Below, piece by piece: positions 7,570-16,417 of a DNA stretch of 48,423 nucleotides. Under the pieces are notes generated by a model. That model saw nothing but the letters and a program-made list of their open reading frames with translations, ran no database searches and was not told where the DNA came from. The stretch comes from Candidatus Zixiibacteriota bacterium (GTDB lineage: Bacteria > Zixibacteria > MSB-5A5 > GN15 > FEB-12): assembly GCA_040752815.1 (NCBI GenBank), contig JBFMGC010000018.1, forward strand, positions 1 to 48,423, in the 5' to 3' direction. Every line of letters begins with the position of its first letter. Within the stretch, counting starts at the first letter, position 1. The translations under genes and the position numbers were made by a program.

Positions 7570-9026
7570 CTTTCTACGACAAGGTCAGTATCCCGCTAGG
7601 TAACCTCTGGCGGATGAAGCTGCGCTCGTTTCTGACCAACTCCGGCGTGATGATCGCGATCGGCGCGTTTGTCGCCATGCTCTCGTTCGGCGCAGGCAAT
7701 CAGAAGTATGTTACCGAACAGTTCAATCAGCTCGGACTGTTCAGCACGATGTACGTCTACCCCAGGACCAACGGGGAATCGTCCGATACCACCAAACCGT
7801 CGCCGCTCAACGACTCGGTAGTAACCTGGCTGGCCGGACTGCCCGGAGTCGATCTGGCGTATCCGTACAACGCCTACGAGGTAACGGCGGCGACCGCCGA
7901 CACCGCCCTGAAGATTCAGGCGCAGGCGGTCCCTCATAGCGCTACGACTACTAAGATGTTCACCCGTTTGGAGGCCGGGCGGTTGTTTGAGTCGGATTCG
8001 GCCCGTGAGGCCGTGGTGACAACGATGTTTCTTCGTGAGGCCGGAATCGATTCAGCCGAATCAATCATCGGGCAACAATTGGTCGTATCGGTTCAGCGGA
8101 TTCGCCTCGATTCCGGGTTGGTGCACGTGCTTCGGGGATCGTCAGACCTTGCCGATCGGGTATTCGTCAAAGGCTGGATCGACTCAGTGCGGCGTGTCGA
8201 ATTCCCGAAGCGGATCGTCCGCAATGAACTCAATCAGGCGGTAGTCCGGTTCAGCGACGGGATCTTCAATCATCCGACCACGATCACCGACACGCTTACT
8301 ATTGTCGGCGTGCTGAAGACCGGCGAAGGGCAAAGTCGGCTCGAACCGATTCTCGTGCCGGTCGCTACCGCCGGGCGGTTTTCGTCGGAAGGGATGTCCA
8401 ACGACCCGACCGAATTGTATGCTGCGCTCAGCGGCGGCGGGTTCTTCAATGAAGCGGGCGACCCCGGATATCAGACCTACCCGCGCGTGACCCTGCAGCT
8501 CGATCCCCATCTGCCGTTCAAGCCGATCAAGGATTCGGTTGAGGCTCGCGGTTTCCGATCGTTTAGCTACGCCGAGGAATTCGAGGAAATCCAGAAGTTC
8601 TTCATCTACTTCGACATGGCGCTCGCCCTGGTGGGGATGATTGCGCTGGTTACCGCCTCGCTCGGCATTGTCAACACCATGGTTGTGTCGATTATGGAGC
8701 GGCGGCGCGAGATTGGCGTGCTGAAATCTTTAGGCGCGGCCGAGGGTGATATCCGCACGCTGTTCCTCTTTGAGTCTGCCCTTATCGGCCTCATCGGTTC
8801 GCTTGCCGGAATAGCTCTTGGCTGGGCGGTCAGCCGGGTATCGTCGGCAGTGGCCCGCTATTTCATGGCGCGGGAAGGGTTCGACGAAATCGAATTGTTC
8901 GCCCTCCCCAGGTGGCTGGTGCTGCTCGCGCTTGGGTTCGGCCTGGTGGTAAGTATTGCCGCCGGGGCGTATCCGGAAGCGCGCGCCGCCCGTGTCGACG
9001 CAATCGAGGCGCTGCGGGTAGAATAG
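7566..9026 (+). CDS. MacB-like ABC transporter permease (FtsX fold)
   Basis: 486 residues. One membrane helix near the N-terminus (about residues 19-40, LTNSGVMIAIGAFVAMLSFG) is followed by a large periplasmic domain (about 45-345) and three C-terminal helices (IALVTASLGIVNTMVVSIM; FLFESALIGLIGSLAGIAL; LVLLALGFGLVVSIAAGAYP). MVVSIMERRREIGVLKSLGA is the conserved FtsX-type coupling motif, and PEARAARVDAIEALR is the usual C-terminal end. MacB-type permeases do not pass substrate through the membrane; they drive periplasmic movement for efflux pumps or lipoprotein release. There is no adaptor (MacA) or outer-membrane partner nearby, so the cargo is unknown. The start overlaps the end of the ATPase gene by 4 bases, so the two are translationally coupled. 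Confidence 0.88.
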   Translation: MTFYDKVSIPLGNLWRMKLRSFLTNSGVMIAIGAFVAMLSFGAGNQKYVTEQFNQLGLFSTMYVYPRTNGESSDTTKPSPLNDSVVTWLAGLPGVDLAYPYNAYEVTAATADTALKIQAQAVPHSATTTKMFTRLEAGRLFESDSAREAVVTTMFLREAGIDSAESIIGQQLVVSVQRIRLDSGLVHVLRGSSDLADRVFVKGWIDSVRRVEFPKRIVRNELNQAVVRFSDGIFNHPTTITDTLTIVGVLKTGEGQSRLEPILVPVATAGRFSSEGMSNDPTELYAALSGGGFFNEAGDPGYQTYPRVTLQLDPHLPFKPIKDSVEARGFRSFSYAEEFEEIQKFFIYFDMALALVGMIALVTASLGIVNTMVVSIMERRREIGVLKSLGAAEGDIRTLFLFESALIGLIGSLAGIALGWAVSRVSSAVARYFMAREGFDEIELFALPRWLVLLALGFGLVVSIAAGAYPEARAARVDAIEALRVE

Positions 9027-9042
9027 ACGACCGGATTATCGT

Positions 9043-9071
9043 TTGGCTTCCGATTGGCCGACTCATATATT
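9043..9071 (+). promoter_or_regulatory. Promoter of the sugar dehydrogenase gene
   Basis: TTGGCT (9043-9048), 17 bases, TATATT (9066-9071). The transcript would start near 9078 and fits the ATG at 9115 but not the in-frame start at 9043. Confidence 0.6.
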
Positions 9072-9114
9072 ACGGCCCGGCGAAAACCAACCTGTGAGAG
9101 GACAGAGATACCGC

Positions 9115-10062
9115 ATGGCGAAGAATTTCGCGATTACCGGGGTCGGCGGCTATGTCGCCCCGCGCCATCTGAAGGCTATCAAAGAGACCGGCCACAACTT
9201 GGTGGCGGCGGTCGACCCGGCCGACTCGGTCGGCATTCTCGACCGGTATTTCAACGATGTAGCGTTCTTTACCGAGTTCGAGCGGTTCGATCGGCATATC
9301 GAAAAGCTCCGCCGCCTCGATGACTCACAGCGCATTCACTATGTTTCAATCTGCTCGCCTAACTACTTGCACGACGCCCACTGCCGGTTTGCGCTTCGGG
9401 TCGGCGCCGACGCCATCTGCGAAAAGCCGCTGGTGCTGAATCCGTGGAATATCGACGCCCTCGCCGAACTCGAGCAAGAGAGCGGGCGGAAGATCAATAC
9501 TGTGTTGCAGCTACGAGTCCATCCCGCGCTGATTGCGCTGCGCGAAAGGATTCAGAAAGAGCGGCCGTCGGATAAGCATGAGGTGCAACTAACATATATC
9601 ACTTCACGCGGGCCGTGGTATCTCGTCTCGTGGAAAGGTCATGTCGATCGTTCCGGCGGACTGGCGACTAATATCGGCATTCACTTCTTTGATCTGCTGA
9701 TTTGGCTTTTCGGCCCGGTGGAGAAGAACGAGCTGCACGTTTCTCAGGCGACCTCGGTAGCAGGATATCTGGAGCTTCAGCGGGCGCGCGTGCGGTGGTT
9801 CTTGTCGATTGATCGCAGCATGTTGCCGGACGAAGTCAAGGCCAAAGAGCATACGACTTATCGCTCTATCTCAATCGACGGCAAGGAAGTCGAGTTCTCC
9901 GAGGGGTTCACCGACCTGCACACCGAGGTCTACCGCCGCACTCTGGCCGGACAGGGCTTCGGTCTGGAGGACGCCCGCCCATCAATCAATCTCGCACATG
10001 ATATTCGCGTGGCAGTACCGGCTGGGGTGAGCGCAAATTCGCATCCGATGGTGAAAAGTTAG
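9115..10062 (+). CDS. Gfo/Idh/MocA oxidoreductase, WbpB/WlbA-like
   Basis: 315 residues. A Rossmann fold opens with ITGVGGYVAPRHLKAI (about residues 6-21). CEKPLVLNPWNIDAL carries the family EKP motif (Lys near 104), and GGLATNIGIHFFDLL in the second domain supplies the usual D/H region. Whole-length similarity, including RVHPALIALR and the GPWYL segment, resembles WbpB/WlbA, the NAD-dependent 3-dehydrogenase of UDP-GlcNAc-uronic acid that makes diacetamido-mannuronic acid units of O-antigen. The partner aminotransferase (WbpE) and acetyltransferase (WbpD) are not in the window, so the surface-sugar role is inference. The gene has its own promoter and a GAGAGG ribosome site, and the last 25 residues diverge from the family. 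Confidence 0.82.
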   Translation: MAKNFAITGVGGYVAPRHLKAIKETGHNLVAAVDPADSVGILDRYFNDVAFFTEFERFDRHIEKLRRLDDSQRIHYVSICSPNYLHDAHCRFALRVGADAICEKPLVLNPWNIDALAELEQESGRKINTVLQLRVHPALIALRERIQKERPSDKHEVQLTYITSRGPWYLVSWKGHVDRSGGLATNIGIHFFDLLIWLFGPVEKNELHVSQATSVAGYLELQRARVRWFLSIDRSMLPDEVKAKEHTTYRSISIDGKEVEFSEGFTDLHTEVYRRTLAGQGFGLEDARPSINLAHDIRVAVPAGVSANSHPMVKS

Positions 10063-10493
10063 GACGGGGATCTGGTGCCCCAGTCCGCCGATGGCGGACG
10101 CTGGGATTGGGAACGCAGTAAGCCGGCTATTTGTGGGCGGCAGACGTCCTCGTCTGCCCCCTTGGACAATCTTAAACTCGCGTGCGTCTGGAATTCCAGC
10201 TGTAGGGCGGGATGCTTGCCATCCCGACACATCACTTCATCGGTCGGCAGGCCTCCGAGCCTGTAGAGACACCGAGCGGCAGGGGTGGAACCCTGCCGAT
10301 TATAAACACAACCACCTCTTTAGTCTGGTGCCCCACCCCTTGGGGTGGGAGCAGATTGGGAGGAGACGACGGTGCGAGCGGCACGATGATCCTGTTTGGT
10401 GCGCGTAATGTTACCGCTCAATCCTCACCCACCGCAGGCGGTGGGGCACCGCGAAGCGATCCCGCCCCACCGTCACTCCTCAAGTTCGCGTCA
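10063..10493. repeat. Cluster of at least seven short palindromes between convergent genes
   Basis: No gene is seen in this stretch between two converging genes. It contains the hairpins TCCGCC-GAT-GGCGGA (10084-10098), GGCAGACGTCCTCGTCTGCC (10139-10158), GGGATGCTTGCCATCCC (10209-10225), CAGGCCTCCGAGCCTG (10248-10263), GGCAGGGGTGGAACCCTGCC (10278-10297), CCCCACCCCTTGGGGTGGG (10331-10349) and CCCACCGCAGGCGGTGGG (10428-10445). They share a stem-loop form but not one sequence, so they are not a CRISPR array. Some may end transcription from both sides. Confidence 0.7.
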
Positions 10494-12089
10494 CTACTCC
10501 ACCGGCGTCCACTCGCCGATGTTCTCGACCACTACCTTGCACTTCCCTTTCGACGTCCACCGCTCGTTGCCGTTGTAACCCCAGTCCATGTACTCCGAGC
10601 CGCCCCCGCCGACAGTCGTCACCAAACAGTTGTTTGCAACAAAACCAAATGAACCGGCTACATCCGCCGGCCATTTGCTGTCGCCCCGCGACGGGTCCAC
10701 CGGCACCCAGCCGTACCCCGGCAGGTAGACCTCCACCCAGCGATGAAACACGTCATCATAGGAGGCGTCATCGTTGCGTACGACAATCGCACCGGCATAT
10801 CGCGCCGGAAGCCCGGCCGCGCGACACATGGCGATGTATACAAAAGTGTATTCCGAACATGAACCGTTGCCCCGCTCGAGCACTGCCGGAGCGACATTCC
10901 ATCCGCCGACCCGCTCGTATTCGAGCTTGTCGACACAATACTGCTGGATGCGGCGTGCGATCCAGTACGGGTTCGTCTCCACTCCCACGGCGTCCTGTAC
11001 GGCCTGGCGGATAGTGTTGCTGCCGATATCGAATTTGGTGTCATCCACTAAGTATTCATCGCGGATGGCCTTGGGAATTTCGTCAAGGCGACCGACCTTC
11101 TCCGGGAACACAAAGAATCTCGTCTCGTACATGTTAGCCGAGACTGTCATGCGCAGCTCGGTGAACTGATCCGGGCCGAGATCGTCAAACCGGAAATGTG
11201 CCACCTTCTGTCCCCACTTATCAGTGAGCACGTCGGTAACTGTCGGTGAAAACTCAACAGTGCTGAGAAGATCCTGGTTCGCAAAACTCTCTGGGAGCGC
11301 CATGTAGACATCGAGTGTTTTCAGAGTATCCGGCCCGAAGCTTCGTACCTGGTGCAGGAAATCGACCTTCTGCTTTTTGACTTTGGTGCGCGCATAGGGT
11401 GTGTCATCATCGCGAACCAACTGGTATATCCGATCAGTCTGATAGTCCACTGCCCACAGGTTCTTGCCGTCCCAGGCCAACCCGCACGGGTACGGCCCCG
11501 GCGACGGATAACTCATGACCACGTCCCCGCGCACCGGCGCGACCATGTAGATCCGATCCGCAAACCGGTCCGCTACCCAAAGGTACGCGCCATCATAAGA
11601 CAGACTTGTCGTGTGCGACGTCGGTGACGGGATAGATACAATCGTAGTGCCGTCGTCGATACTGATAAGATCAATCTTGTTGTACCCGTCGCCGCTGATC
11701 CACAAGCGCTTGCCGTCCCACGCCAGACCCGTGGGTTCGGAGATTGGACTCGGAATTGTTCGCTCAACTATCTTACTGGACGGATTGATCGCGAATAGAC
11801 GCTCTTCCTCAGCGTCGGCTACCCACAGCAGTCTGCCGTCGAACGCCAGTCCGCGCGGCACGTAGCCGGGGGTTGAGATCGAATCCTGAATGGCGCCGTC
11901 GGTGCGGCTGACAGCGTAGATCTGATCACTCCGCCGATCCACACACCAGAGGTACTTGCCGTCGTAGGCAAGTCCCTGCGGGCACATATACGGCGCTGGG
12001 ATTGACTTAAGGGTGTCGCCGGGAGCAGCCAGAGCGCTGCCTGCGAGGGTAAGCACTGTCAGGAACAGAGCGGTAGCAGTTTTGCTCAT
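10494..12089 (-). CDS. Secreted beta-propeller/transglutaminase-domain protein
   Basis: 531 residues from the ATG at 12089, which has a perfect AAGGAGGA before it; an in-frame start at 12152 lies in the promoter. Residues 1-21 (MSKTATALFLTVLTLAGSALA) form a signal peptide. About residues 30-235 are five or so repeats of about 42 residues with the core GLAWDGKxLWxxD, an NHL/SMP-30-like propeller. The C-terminal third is a transglutaminase-like core: Cys in NGSCSEYTFVYIAMCRAAG, His in VFHRWVEVYLPGYG and Asp in VPVDPS, the cysteine-protease-like triad. It probably acts in the periplasm or outside the cell on protein cross-links or peptide bonds; the propeller may bind the target. The substrate is unknown. 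It stands alone, converging with the sugar dehydrogenase gene. Confidence 0.85.
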   Translation of the reverse strand: MSKTATALFLTVLTLAGSALAAPGDTLKSIPAPYMCPQGLAYDGKYLWCVDRRSDQIYAVSRTDGAIQDSISTPGYVPRGLAFDGRLLWVADAEEERLFAINPSSKIVERTIPSPISEPTGLAWDGKRLWISGDGYNKIDLISIDDGTTIVSIPSPTSHTTSLSYDGAYLWVADRFADRIYMVAPVRGDVVMSYPSPGPYPCGLAWDGKNLWAVDYQTDRIYQLVRDDDTPYARTKVKKQKVDFLHQVRSFGPDTLKTLDVYMALPESFANQDLLSTVEFSPTVTDVLTDKWGQKVAHFRFDDLGPDQFTELRMTVSANMYETRFFVFPEKVGRLDEIPKAIRDEYLVDDTKFDIGSNTIRQAVQDAVGVETNPYWIARRIQQYCVDKLEYERVGGWNVAPAVLERGNGSCSEYTFVYIAMCRAAGLPARYAGAIVVRNDDASYDDVFHRWVEVYLPGYGWVPVDPSRGDSKWPADVAGSFGFVANNCLVTTVGGGGSEYMDWGYNGNERWTSKGKCKVVVENIGEWTPVE

Positions 12090-12151
12090 CGTATCCTCCT
12101 TAGACATTGAGCTTGAGCTCGAAACTCGTGGACAAGGGCACACACGCGCCA

Positions 12152-12180
12152 AAAATCAGCATTCAAGATAGCGATGTCAA
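12152..12180 (-). promoter_or_regulatory. Possible promoter of the propeller/transglutaminase gene
   Basis: On the minus strand a perfect TTGACA (12180-12175) stands 17 bases before GATTTT (12157-12152). The -10 is weak. The predicted transcript starts near 12145 and supports the ATG at 12089. Confidence 0.4.
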
Positions 12181-12449
12181 GGGTTGTAAGACAAGACGAG
12201 CCCCGCCCGCAGAGGAGCCGTTACGGCATTTCGTTCGCGGCAGACGACTTCTTCTGCCCGTCCATCGAGACAGTTGTAGGTCGAAACCGGCCCGCTTCGG
12301 GCGGTTTCGACAACCACTGCTTAGTGCAACCCGCGAGGGTGTCGAAACCTCTCGACGCCATGGCGAGTCCGCGGCTTCGGTCAACGAGATGGATGGGGCA
12401 GACCGGGAGGTCTGCCGCCCACAAGAACAACGGTGGGTCACCATGCCCC
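12181..12449. repeat. Hairpin repeats downstream of the RelA/SpoT gene
   Basis: Three stem-loops: GGCAGACGACTTCTTCTGCC (12239-12258), a long one from GTCGAAACCGG at 12280 to CGGTTTCGAC ending at 12311, and GGCAGACCGGGAGGTCTGCC (12397-12416). The first and third are relatives of the GGCAGAC hairpin at 10139. They lie after the stop of the RelA/SpoT gene and may end its transcript. No gene is seen here. Confidence 0.6.
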
Positions 12450-14630
12450 CTACTCCCCCGGGTCGTAGCGACGGGAACGTTGCACCTGGATCACACCCTT
12501 TACCTTCTTCATCTTGTCGATAATCCGATTGAGATGTGACAGGCTTGATACCTCGATCAGAAACTTTCCCTGCGCGGTCGTGTCGAGTGAATAGATCTCC
12601 GCGCCGCGCACGTTGGTATTGGAATCGGCAATAGCCTCGGTGATATCGTGCAGCATCCCTTTGCGGTCCTCAACGACCACATCGAGCTGCACCACGAATG
12701 ACTGGTCCATGCCGGCGTCCCAACTAACAGCGATTTTCCGCTCCGGCGCCTGGTTGGCCAGGTCGATTGCCAGCTTGCAACTGGCATGATGGATAGTCAC
12801 GCCGCGACCTCGCGTGATGAAACCGACGATGTCCTCGCCCGGCACCGGCTGACAGCAGCCCGCGAAACGGAACATCATGTTGGCCATCCCCTGAACCCGC
12901 ACACCCTTGGTGCCGCGGATACGCTCGACCAGCCGACCGACAATTCCCGGCGGCGCCTCGGGGATGTCCTCGGGATGAATCAGGTTGATGACCAGCCGTG
13001 GTGCCAGCGCCCCGCTGCCGATCGCAGCGAGCATGGTTTCGGCGGACTTCTGATCGAGATGCTCTGCGTATTCCTGAAGCTGGGCATCGTTCGGCATCGC
13101 CAACCGCATCTCTTTCAAACGGCGCTCGAGTATCTCTCTTCCGAGCGCCACCGACTGCTCGAACTTCGCCTGGTTCAGCCATCGACGGATACGCGAGCGT
13201 GCCGACGACGTCTTGACCAGTTTGAGCCAGTCGTGTGACGGCGTGTGGGTCGGATTGGTTATTATATCAACCATGTCACCCGATTGCAGCTTGGTTGACA
13301 GCGGCTGAAGACGGCCGTTGATTTTCGCTCCGGCGCAATGGAAACCGATCTCGGTATGAATCTGGAACGCAAAGTCGAGCGGCGTAGCGCCCCGCGGCAA
13401 GTGAACCAACTTCCCTTTGGGCGTATAGACGAAGATGTCCTCCGAGTAGAGATCCATTTTGAGATATTCCATAAACTCGGTCGGATTGAGCAGGTCGTCT
13501 TTTTGCCATTCGAGCACGCCGCGCAGCCAGATCATCTGTTTGTCGTCGCGGCTGAGATACTGTCGCCCCTCTTTGTACAGCCAGTGGGCGGCGATTCCGT
13601 TTTCGGCGAACTCGTGCATCTTGCGCGTGCGAATCTGGATTTCGACTGTCTTATTGCGTGGGCCGAAAACGGTCGTGTGAAGCGAGCGGTACCCATTCGG
13701 TTTGGGATTAGCAATGTAGTCATGAAACCGTCCCGCCACCGGCTTCCACATGGCGTGGAGAATACCCATGGTGTGGTAGCATTCGCGCTCGTTTTGCACG
13801 ATCACACGGATAGCAAGTAAATCGTAGATTTGATCGAATGGTACGCCGCGTTTGACGATCTTGTGATAGATGGAGTCGAGGTGTTTGGCTCGCCCGTAGA
13901 CATCCGCTTTGATGCCGTCCCTGGCGAGCGCTTCCTTTATTGGCTTGGTTATCTCCTCGATGTAGGCCTCGCGCTCTTCCTTCTTCTCCTTCACGGCCTT
14001 GGCCAGCTCCGCGTAAATCTCCGGCTGCAGGTGCTTGAGCGCAAGATCCTCCAGCTCGGTTTTGGCCTTATAGATGCCGAGACGGTGCGCCAGCGGGCCG
14101 TAAACGTCGTGTGTCTCCTGGGCGATCCGTTTCCGCTTGGCGAGCGGCAGCGCTTCGAGCGTGCGCATGTTGTGCATGCGGTCGGCCAGTTTGATGATGA
14201 TCACGCGGATATCCTTGGCCATGCTCAGGAGCATCTTGCGAAAGTATTCGGCCTGCTGCTCCTCGATCGAGTTGAACTCGACCGCACTGATCTTGGAGAC
14301 ACCGTCGACCAGGTCGGCCACCTCGTCGCCGAACTCCTCGCGAACCTGCTCGAGAGTGCATGGCGTGTCCTCGACCACATCATGAAGCAGCCCGGCGGCA
14401 AGAGTGGTCGAGTCCATGTGCAGTTCCGCCAGGAAGAGCGCCACCTCGTGACAGTGCTCGATAAACGGCTCGCCCGAGGAGCGCCGCTGGCCGGCGTGAG
14501 CCGTGTCCGAAACCTCGTATGCCCGGCGCAACAGGGCTACGTCGATATTGGCGTTGAGCGCCTCGACCTGTATGATAAACTGCGCCAGGTTGTACTTGAC
14601 CTGAGGTTTACTTTCTGACGGCACCGTCAT
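12450..14630 (-). CDS. Bifunctional (p)ppGpp synthetase/hydrolase RelA/SpoT
   Basis: 726 residues, the normal length of a long RelA/SpoT protein. It makes and breaks (p)ppGpp, the alarm nucleotide of starvation. Domains in order: an HD hydrolase at about 30-180 with an intact LLHDVVEDT; the synthetase at about 230-360 (YDLLAIRVIV, NPKPNGYRSLHTTV, VEIQIRT); TGS at about 390-450 (EDIFVYTPKGKLVHLPRGAT); a middle region with FAGCCQPVPGEDIVGFITRG; and a C-terminal ACT domain at about 650-720. The intact HD motif means hydrolase activity is likely. It is the last gene of a long leftward string and overlaps the preceding glycosyltransferase gene by 23 bases, with GGAG before the ATG. Linkage to cell-surface sugar genes may tie envelope synthesis to growth state; that is inference. 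Confidence 0.95.
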   Translation of the reverse strand: MTVPSESKPQVKYNLAQFIIQVEALNANIDVALLRRAYEVSDTAHAGQRRSSGEPFIEHCHEVALFLAELHMDSTTLAAGLLHDVVEDTPCTLEQVREEFGDEVADLVDGVSKISAVEFNSIEEQQAEYFRKMLLSMAKDIRVIIIKLADRMHNMRTLEALPLAKRKRIAQETHDVYGPLAHRLGIYKAKTELEDLALKHLQPEIYAELAKAVKEKKEEREAYIEEITKPIKEALARDGIKADVYGRAKHLDSIYHKIVKRGVPFDQIYDLLAIRVIVQNERECYHTMGILHAMWKPVAGRFHDYIANPKPNGYRSLHTTVFGPRNKTVEIQIRTRKMHEFAENGIAAHWLYKEGRQYLSRDDKQMIWLRGVLEWQKDDLLNPTEFMEYLKMDLYSEDIFVYTPKGKLVHLPRGATPLDFAFQIHTEIGFHCAGAKINGRLQPLSTKLQSGDMVDIITNPTHTPSHDWLKLVKTSSARSRIRRWLNQAKFEQSVALGREILERRLKEMRLAMPNDAQLQEYAEHLDQKSAETMLAAIGSGALAPRLVINLIHPEDIPEAPPGIVGRLVERIRGTKGVRVQGMANMMFRFAGCCQPVPGEDIVGFITRGRGVTIHHASCKLAIDLANQAPERKIAVSWDAGMDQSFVVQLDVVVEDRKGMLHDITEAIADSNTNVRGAEIYSLDTTAQGKFLIEVSSLSHLNRIIDKMKKVKGVIQVQRSRRYDPGE

Positions 14631-15648
14631 AAACTGCTCCAGCAGCCTCAGCTACCTGCTCGGCTGTAATCGTCTCCATGCAGCGGCACTGGCCGGCGGG
14701 GCAGCGGCAGGGATCGGATTCCGGCTGCATCACCCGATGCCCCTCGCCGATCGGCCCCCAGCGCACCGGCGACATGATTTGCCGACCGGGATAAAGCCCC
14801 ACCACCCGAGTACCCACCGCTACAGCCAGGTGGAGCGGCCCGGTGGAATTCGCAATCACTGTCGACGCCAGCGAGAGAACGGCCGCTAAGGTCCTAAGAT
14901 CGGTTTGACCGGTCAACTCTTTGATCGCGATGCCCATCTCAACAGCCAACTCCCGTACCGCTTTTCCCTCGCTGTCCGATCCTGTGATAACAACCGTGTG
15001 CCCTCTCCGGTTCAGGGCGGCGTATAGCTCGAGGAAACGGCGCATCGGCCAGCGTTCGGCTGAGCCGCCCGAGCCCGGATGAATGACCATGAACGGCGTG
15101 TCTATTCCCCGCATCTCGAGTATCCGCCGCGCATTCTTCAATTCCTTGGCGGTCGGGTAGACCGTAGGATGAGTGATCGTCCGCCCTGGACGGAAATACT
15201 CCAGGAAGTCGAGATTGTATTCCGCTTCGTGCTTCTTGTTCGACTTGCGGCTATGCAGCAGCCGATGTGTGAAAAACACCGAATGAAACCGACCTGCGGT
15301 GCCAATCCGCACCGGTACGCCCATGCGATAGAGCAGGCGACTGATCTGCCGCTCCGGATAGAGCAGTACCGCCGCCTTGTAGTTTCCCTTCTTGACCCGC
15401 TGCTCCAGTTCCTTGCGGTAGTTGCGGCTGGAAACGAGTTGATCGTTCTGGACTCGCACGATTCGATCGATGCCGGGGTTGTTTTCGAGGATGGGCGATG
15501 CATACAGCGACGCCATTACGTCAACCGGGCAGTCCGGGTAGCGCGCCTTCAGCGTTTCGACAAACGGCAACGCAAGGACCAGGTCGCCGAGGCGATCGGT
15601 GCGGCAGATCAGCAGTCGATCGCCTGATTGTAAATCAATCTCCGGCAT
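14608..15648 (-). CDS. Glycosyltransferase family 9 (heptosyltransferase-like), second copy
   Basis: 346 residues. The N-terminal Rossmann half begins DRLLICRTDRLGDLVLALPF, the GT9 motif for acceptor binding with the Asp of RLGD as likely catalytic base. The C-terminal half has VIHPGSGGSAERWPMRRF and later NSTGPLHLAVAVG, the donor-binding features of GT9. Such enzymes add heptose or a similar sugar to the lipooligosaccharide core on the inner face of the inner membrane. The tail holds CRCPAGQCRC, a cysteine cluster also seen in other GT9 proteins. It is in a tight leftward operon (14-base overlap with the GT2 gene, 23-base overlap with the RelA/SpoT gene). Which sugar is added cannot be read from sequence. 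Confidence 0.9.
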   Translation of the reverse strand: MPEIDLQSGDRLLICRTDRLGDLVLALPFVETLKARYPDCPVDVMASLYASPILENNPGIDRIVRVQNDQLVSSRNYRKELEQRVKKGNYKAAVLLYPERQISRLLYRMGVPVRIGTAGRFHSVFFTHRLLHSRKSNKKHEAEYNLDFLEYFRPGRTITHPTVYPTAKELKNARRILEMRGIDTPFMVIHPGSGGSAERWPMRRFLELYAALNRRGHTVVITGSDSEGKAVRELAVEMGIAIKELTGQTDLRTLAAVLSLASTVIANSTGPLHLAVAVGTRVVGLYPGRQIMSPVRWGPIGEGHRVMQPESDPCRCPAGQCRCMETITAEQVAEAAGAVYDGAVRK

Positions 15649-16417
15649 CAGATTTACTCCGACTCCGAATCCTTCCTCGCCGCAGGTCCCAGAGCTTCGC
15701 GTATTTGGTCATCACATAACCGGCCGAGAGCACCGCCAACAGCAGCCCCTCACGACCGTCGAGAAACCCGGCTCTCAGTATATACTGTTTAAGGAACTTG
15801 GCAAGCGGGTTGAAAATGATCCGCGCCGGACCGGCGGTCTGACCTCTTCGCAGCGCGTCCTCTGCGGCGAGTGTCGTGTACTTGTTGAGCTTATCGAGAT
15901 ATACATCGAGATTTGGATAGCTGTAGTGCAGCAGATCATGTCCGAGGCATCCCGTAGGACCATCTACCAGCACCTCCTCATGGACATGCGCGTCGGTGAA
16001 ACGACCACGGCCACGACGATAGAGGCGTAAAACCAGGTCCGGATACCAGCCGCCGTGGGCGATCCATCGGCCAAGAAACTGCGTGCGCCGCGGCAGCCGG
16101 AACCCCACGATGCCTCCGGAGTCGGCAATCGCCGCCCTGATTTCGTCCGCCAGGTCCGAAGTGACCTCCTCGTCGGCGTCGATAGAGAGAATCCACTCAC
16201 CCTCGGCGTGATCGGTTACTATCTGTTTGGCCGGACCAAAGCCGCGCCAGACATACGTGACAATCTTCGCGCTGTAGCTTTGAGCGATAGGCACAGTTCG
16301 GTCGTCTGAGCCGGAATCGCCAACAATGATCTCGTCGGCCCACTGCACGGACTCGAGACACCGCGAGATATTGGCCTCTTCATTGCGGGCGATTATCACC
16401 ACCGAAAGCTTTTTCAT
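15635..16417 (-). CDS. Glycosyltransferase family 2, WaaE/KdtX-like
   Basis: 260 residues with the family 2 fold: LSVVIIARNEEANISRC at the start, ADEIIVGDSGSDDRT (nucleotide-sugar binding) and ILSIDADEEVT, the DxD-type metal site near residue 90. The order and wording match WaaE (KdtX), which adds the first glucose to the lipopolysaccharide core heptose. The C-terminus has a hydrophobic segment (GREGLLLAVLSAGYVMTKYAKLW), so it may attach to the inner membrane. Overlaps both neighbours (4 and 14 bases), so it is co-translated with the two GT9 genes; together they build an inner core. Sugar specificity is inferred from context. Confidence 0.88.
   Translation of the reverse strand: MKKLSVVIIARNEEANISRCLESVQWADEIIVGDSGSDDRTVPIAQSYSAKIVTYVWRGFGPAKQIVTDHAEGEWILSIDADEEVTSDLADEIRAAIADSGGIVGFRLPRRTQFLGRWIAHGGWYPDLVLRLYRRGRGRFTDAHVHEEVLVDGPTGCLGHDLLHYSYPNLDVYLDKLNKYTTLAAEDALRRGQTAGPARIIFNPLAKFLKQYILRAGFLDGREGLLLAVLSAGYVMTKYAKLWDLRRGRIRSRSKSDAGD

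Noticed and set aside
10084-10445. CRISPR-like repeated hairpins
   Set aside because: The stems are not the same sequence and are not evenly spaced, and no cas genes are present.
13830-14618. 262-codon frame antisense to the RelA/SpoT gene
   Set aside because: RelA/SpoT motifs on the other strand are complete.
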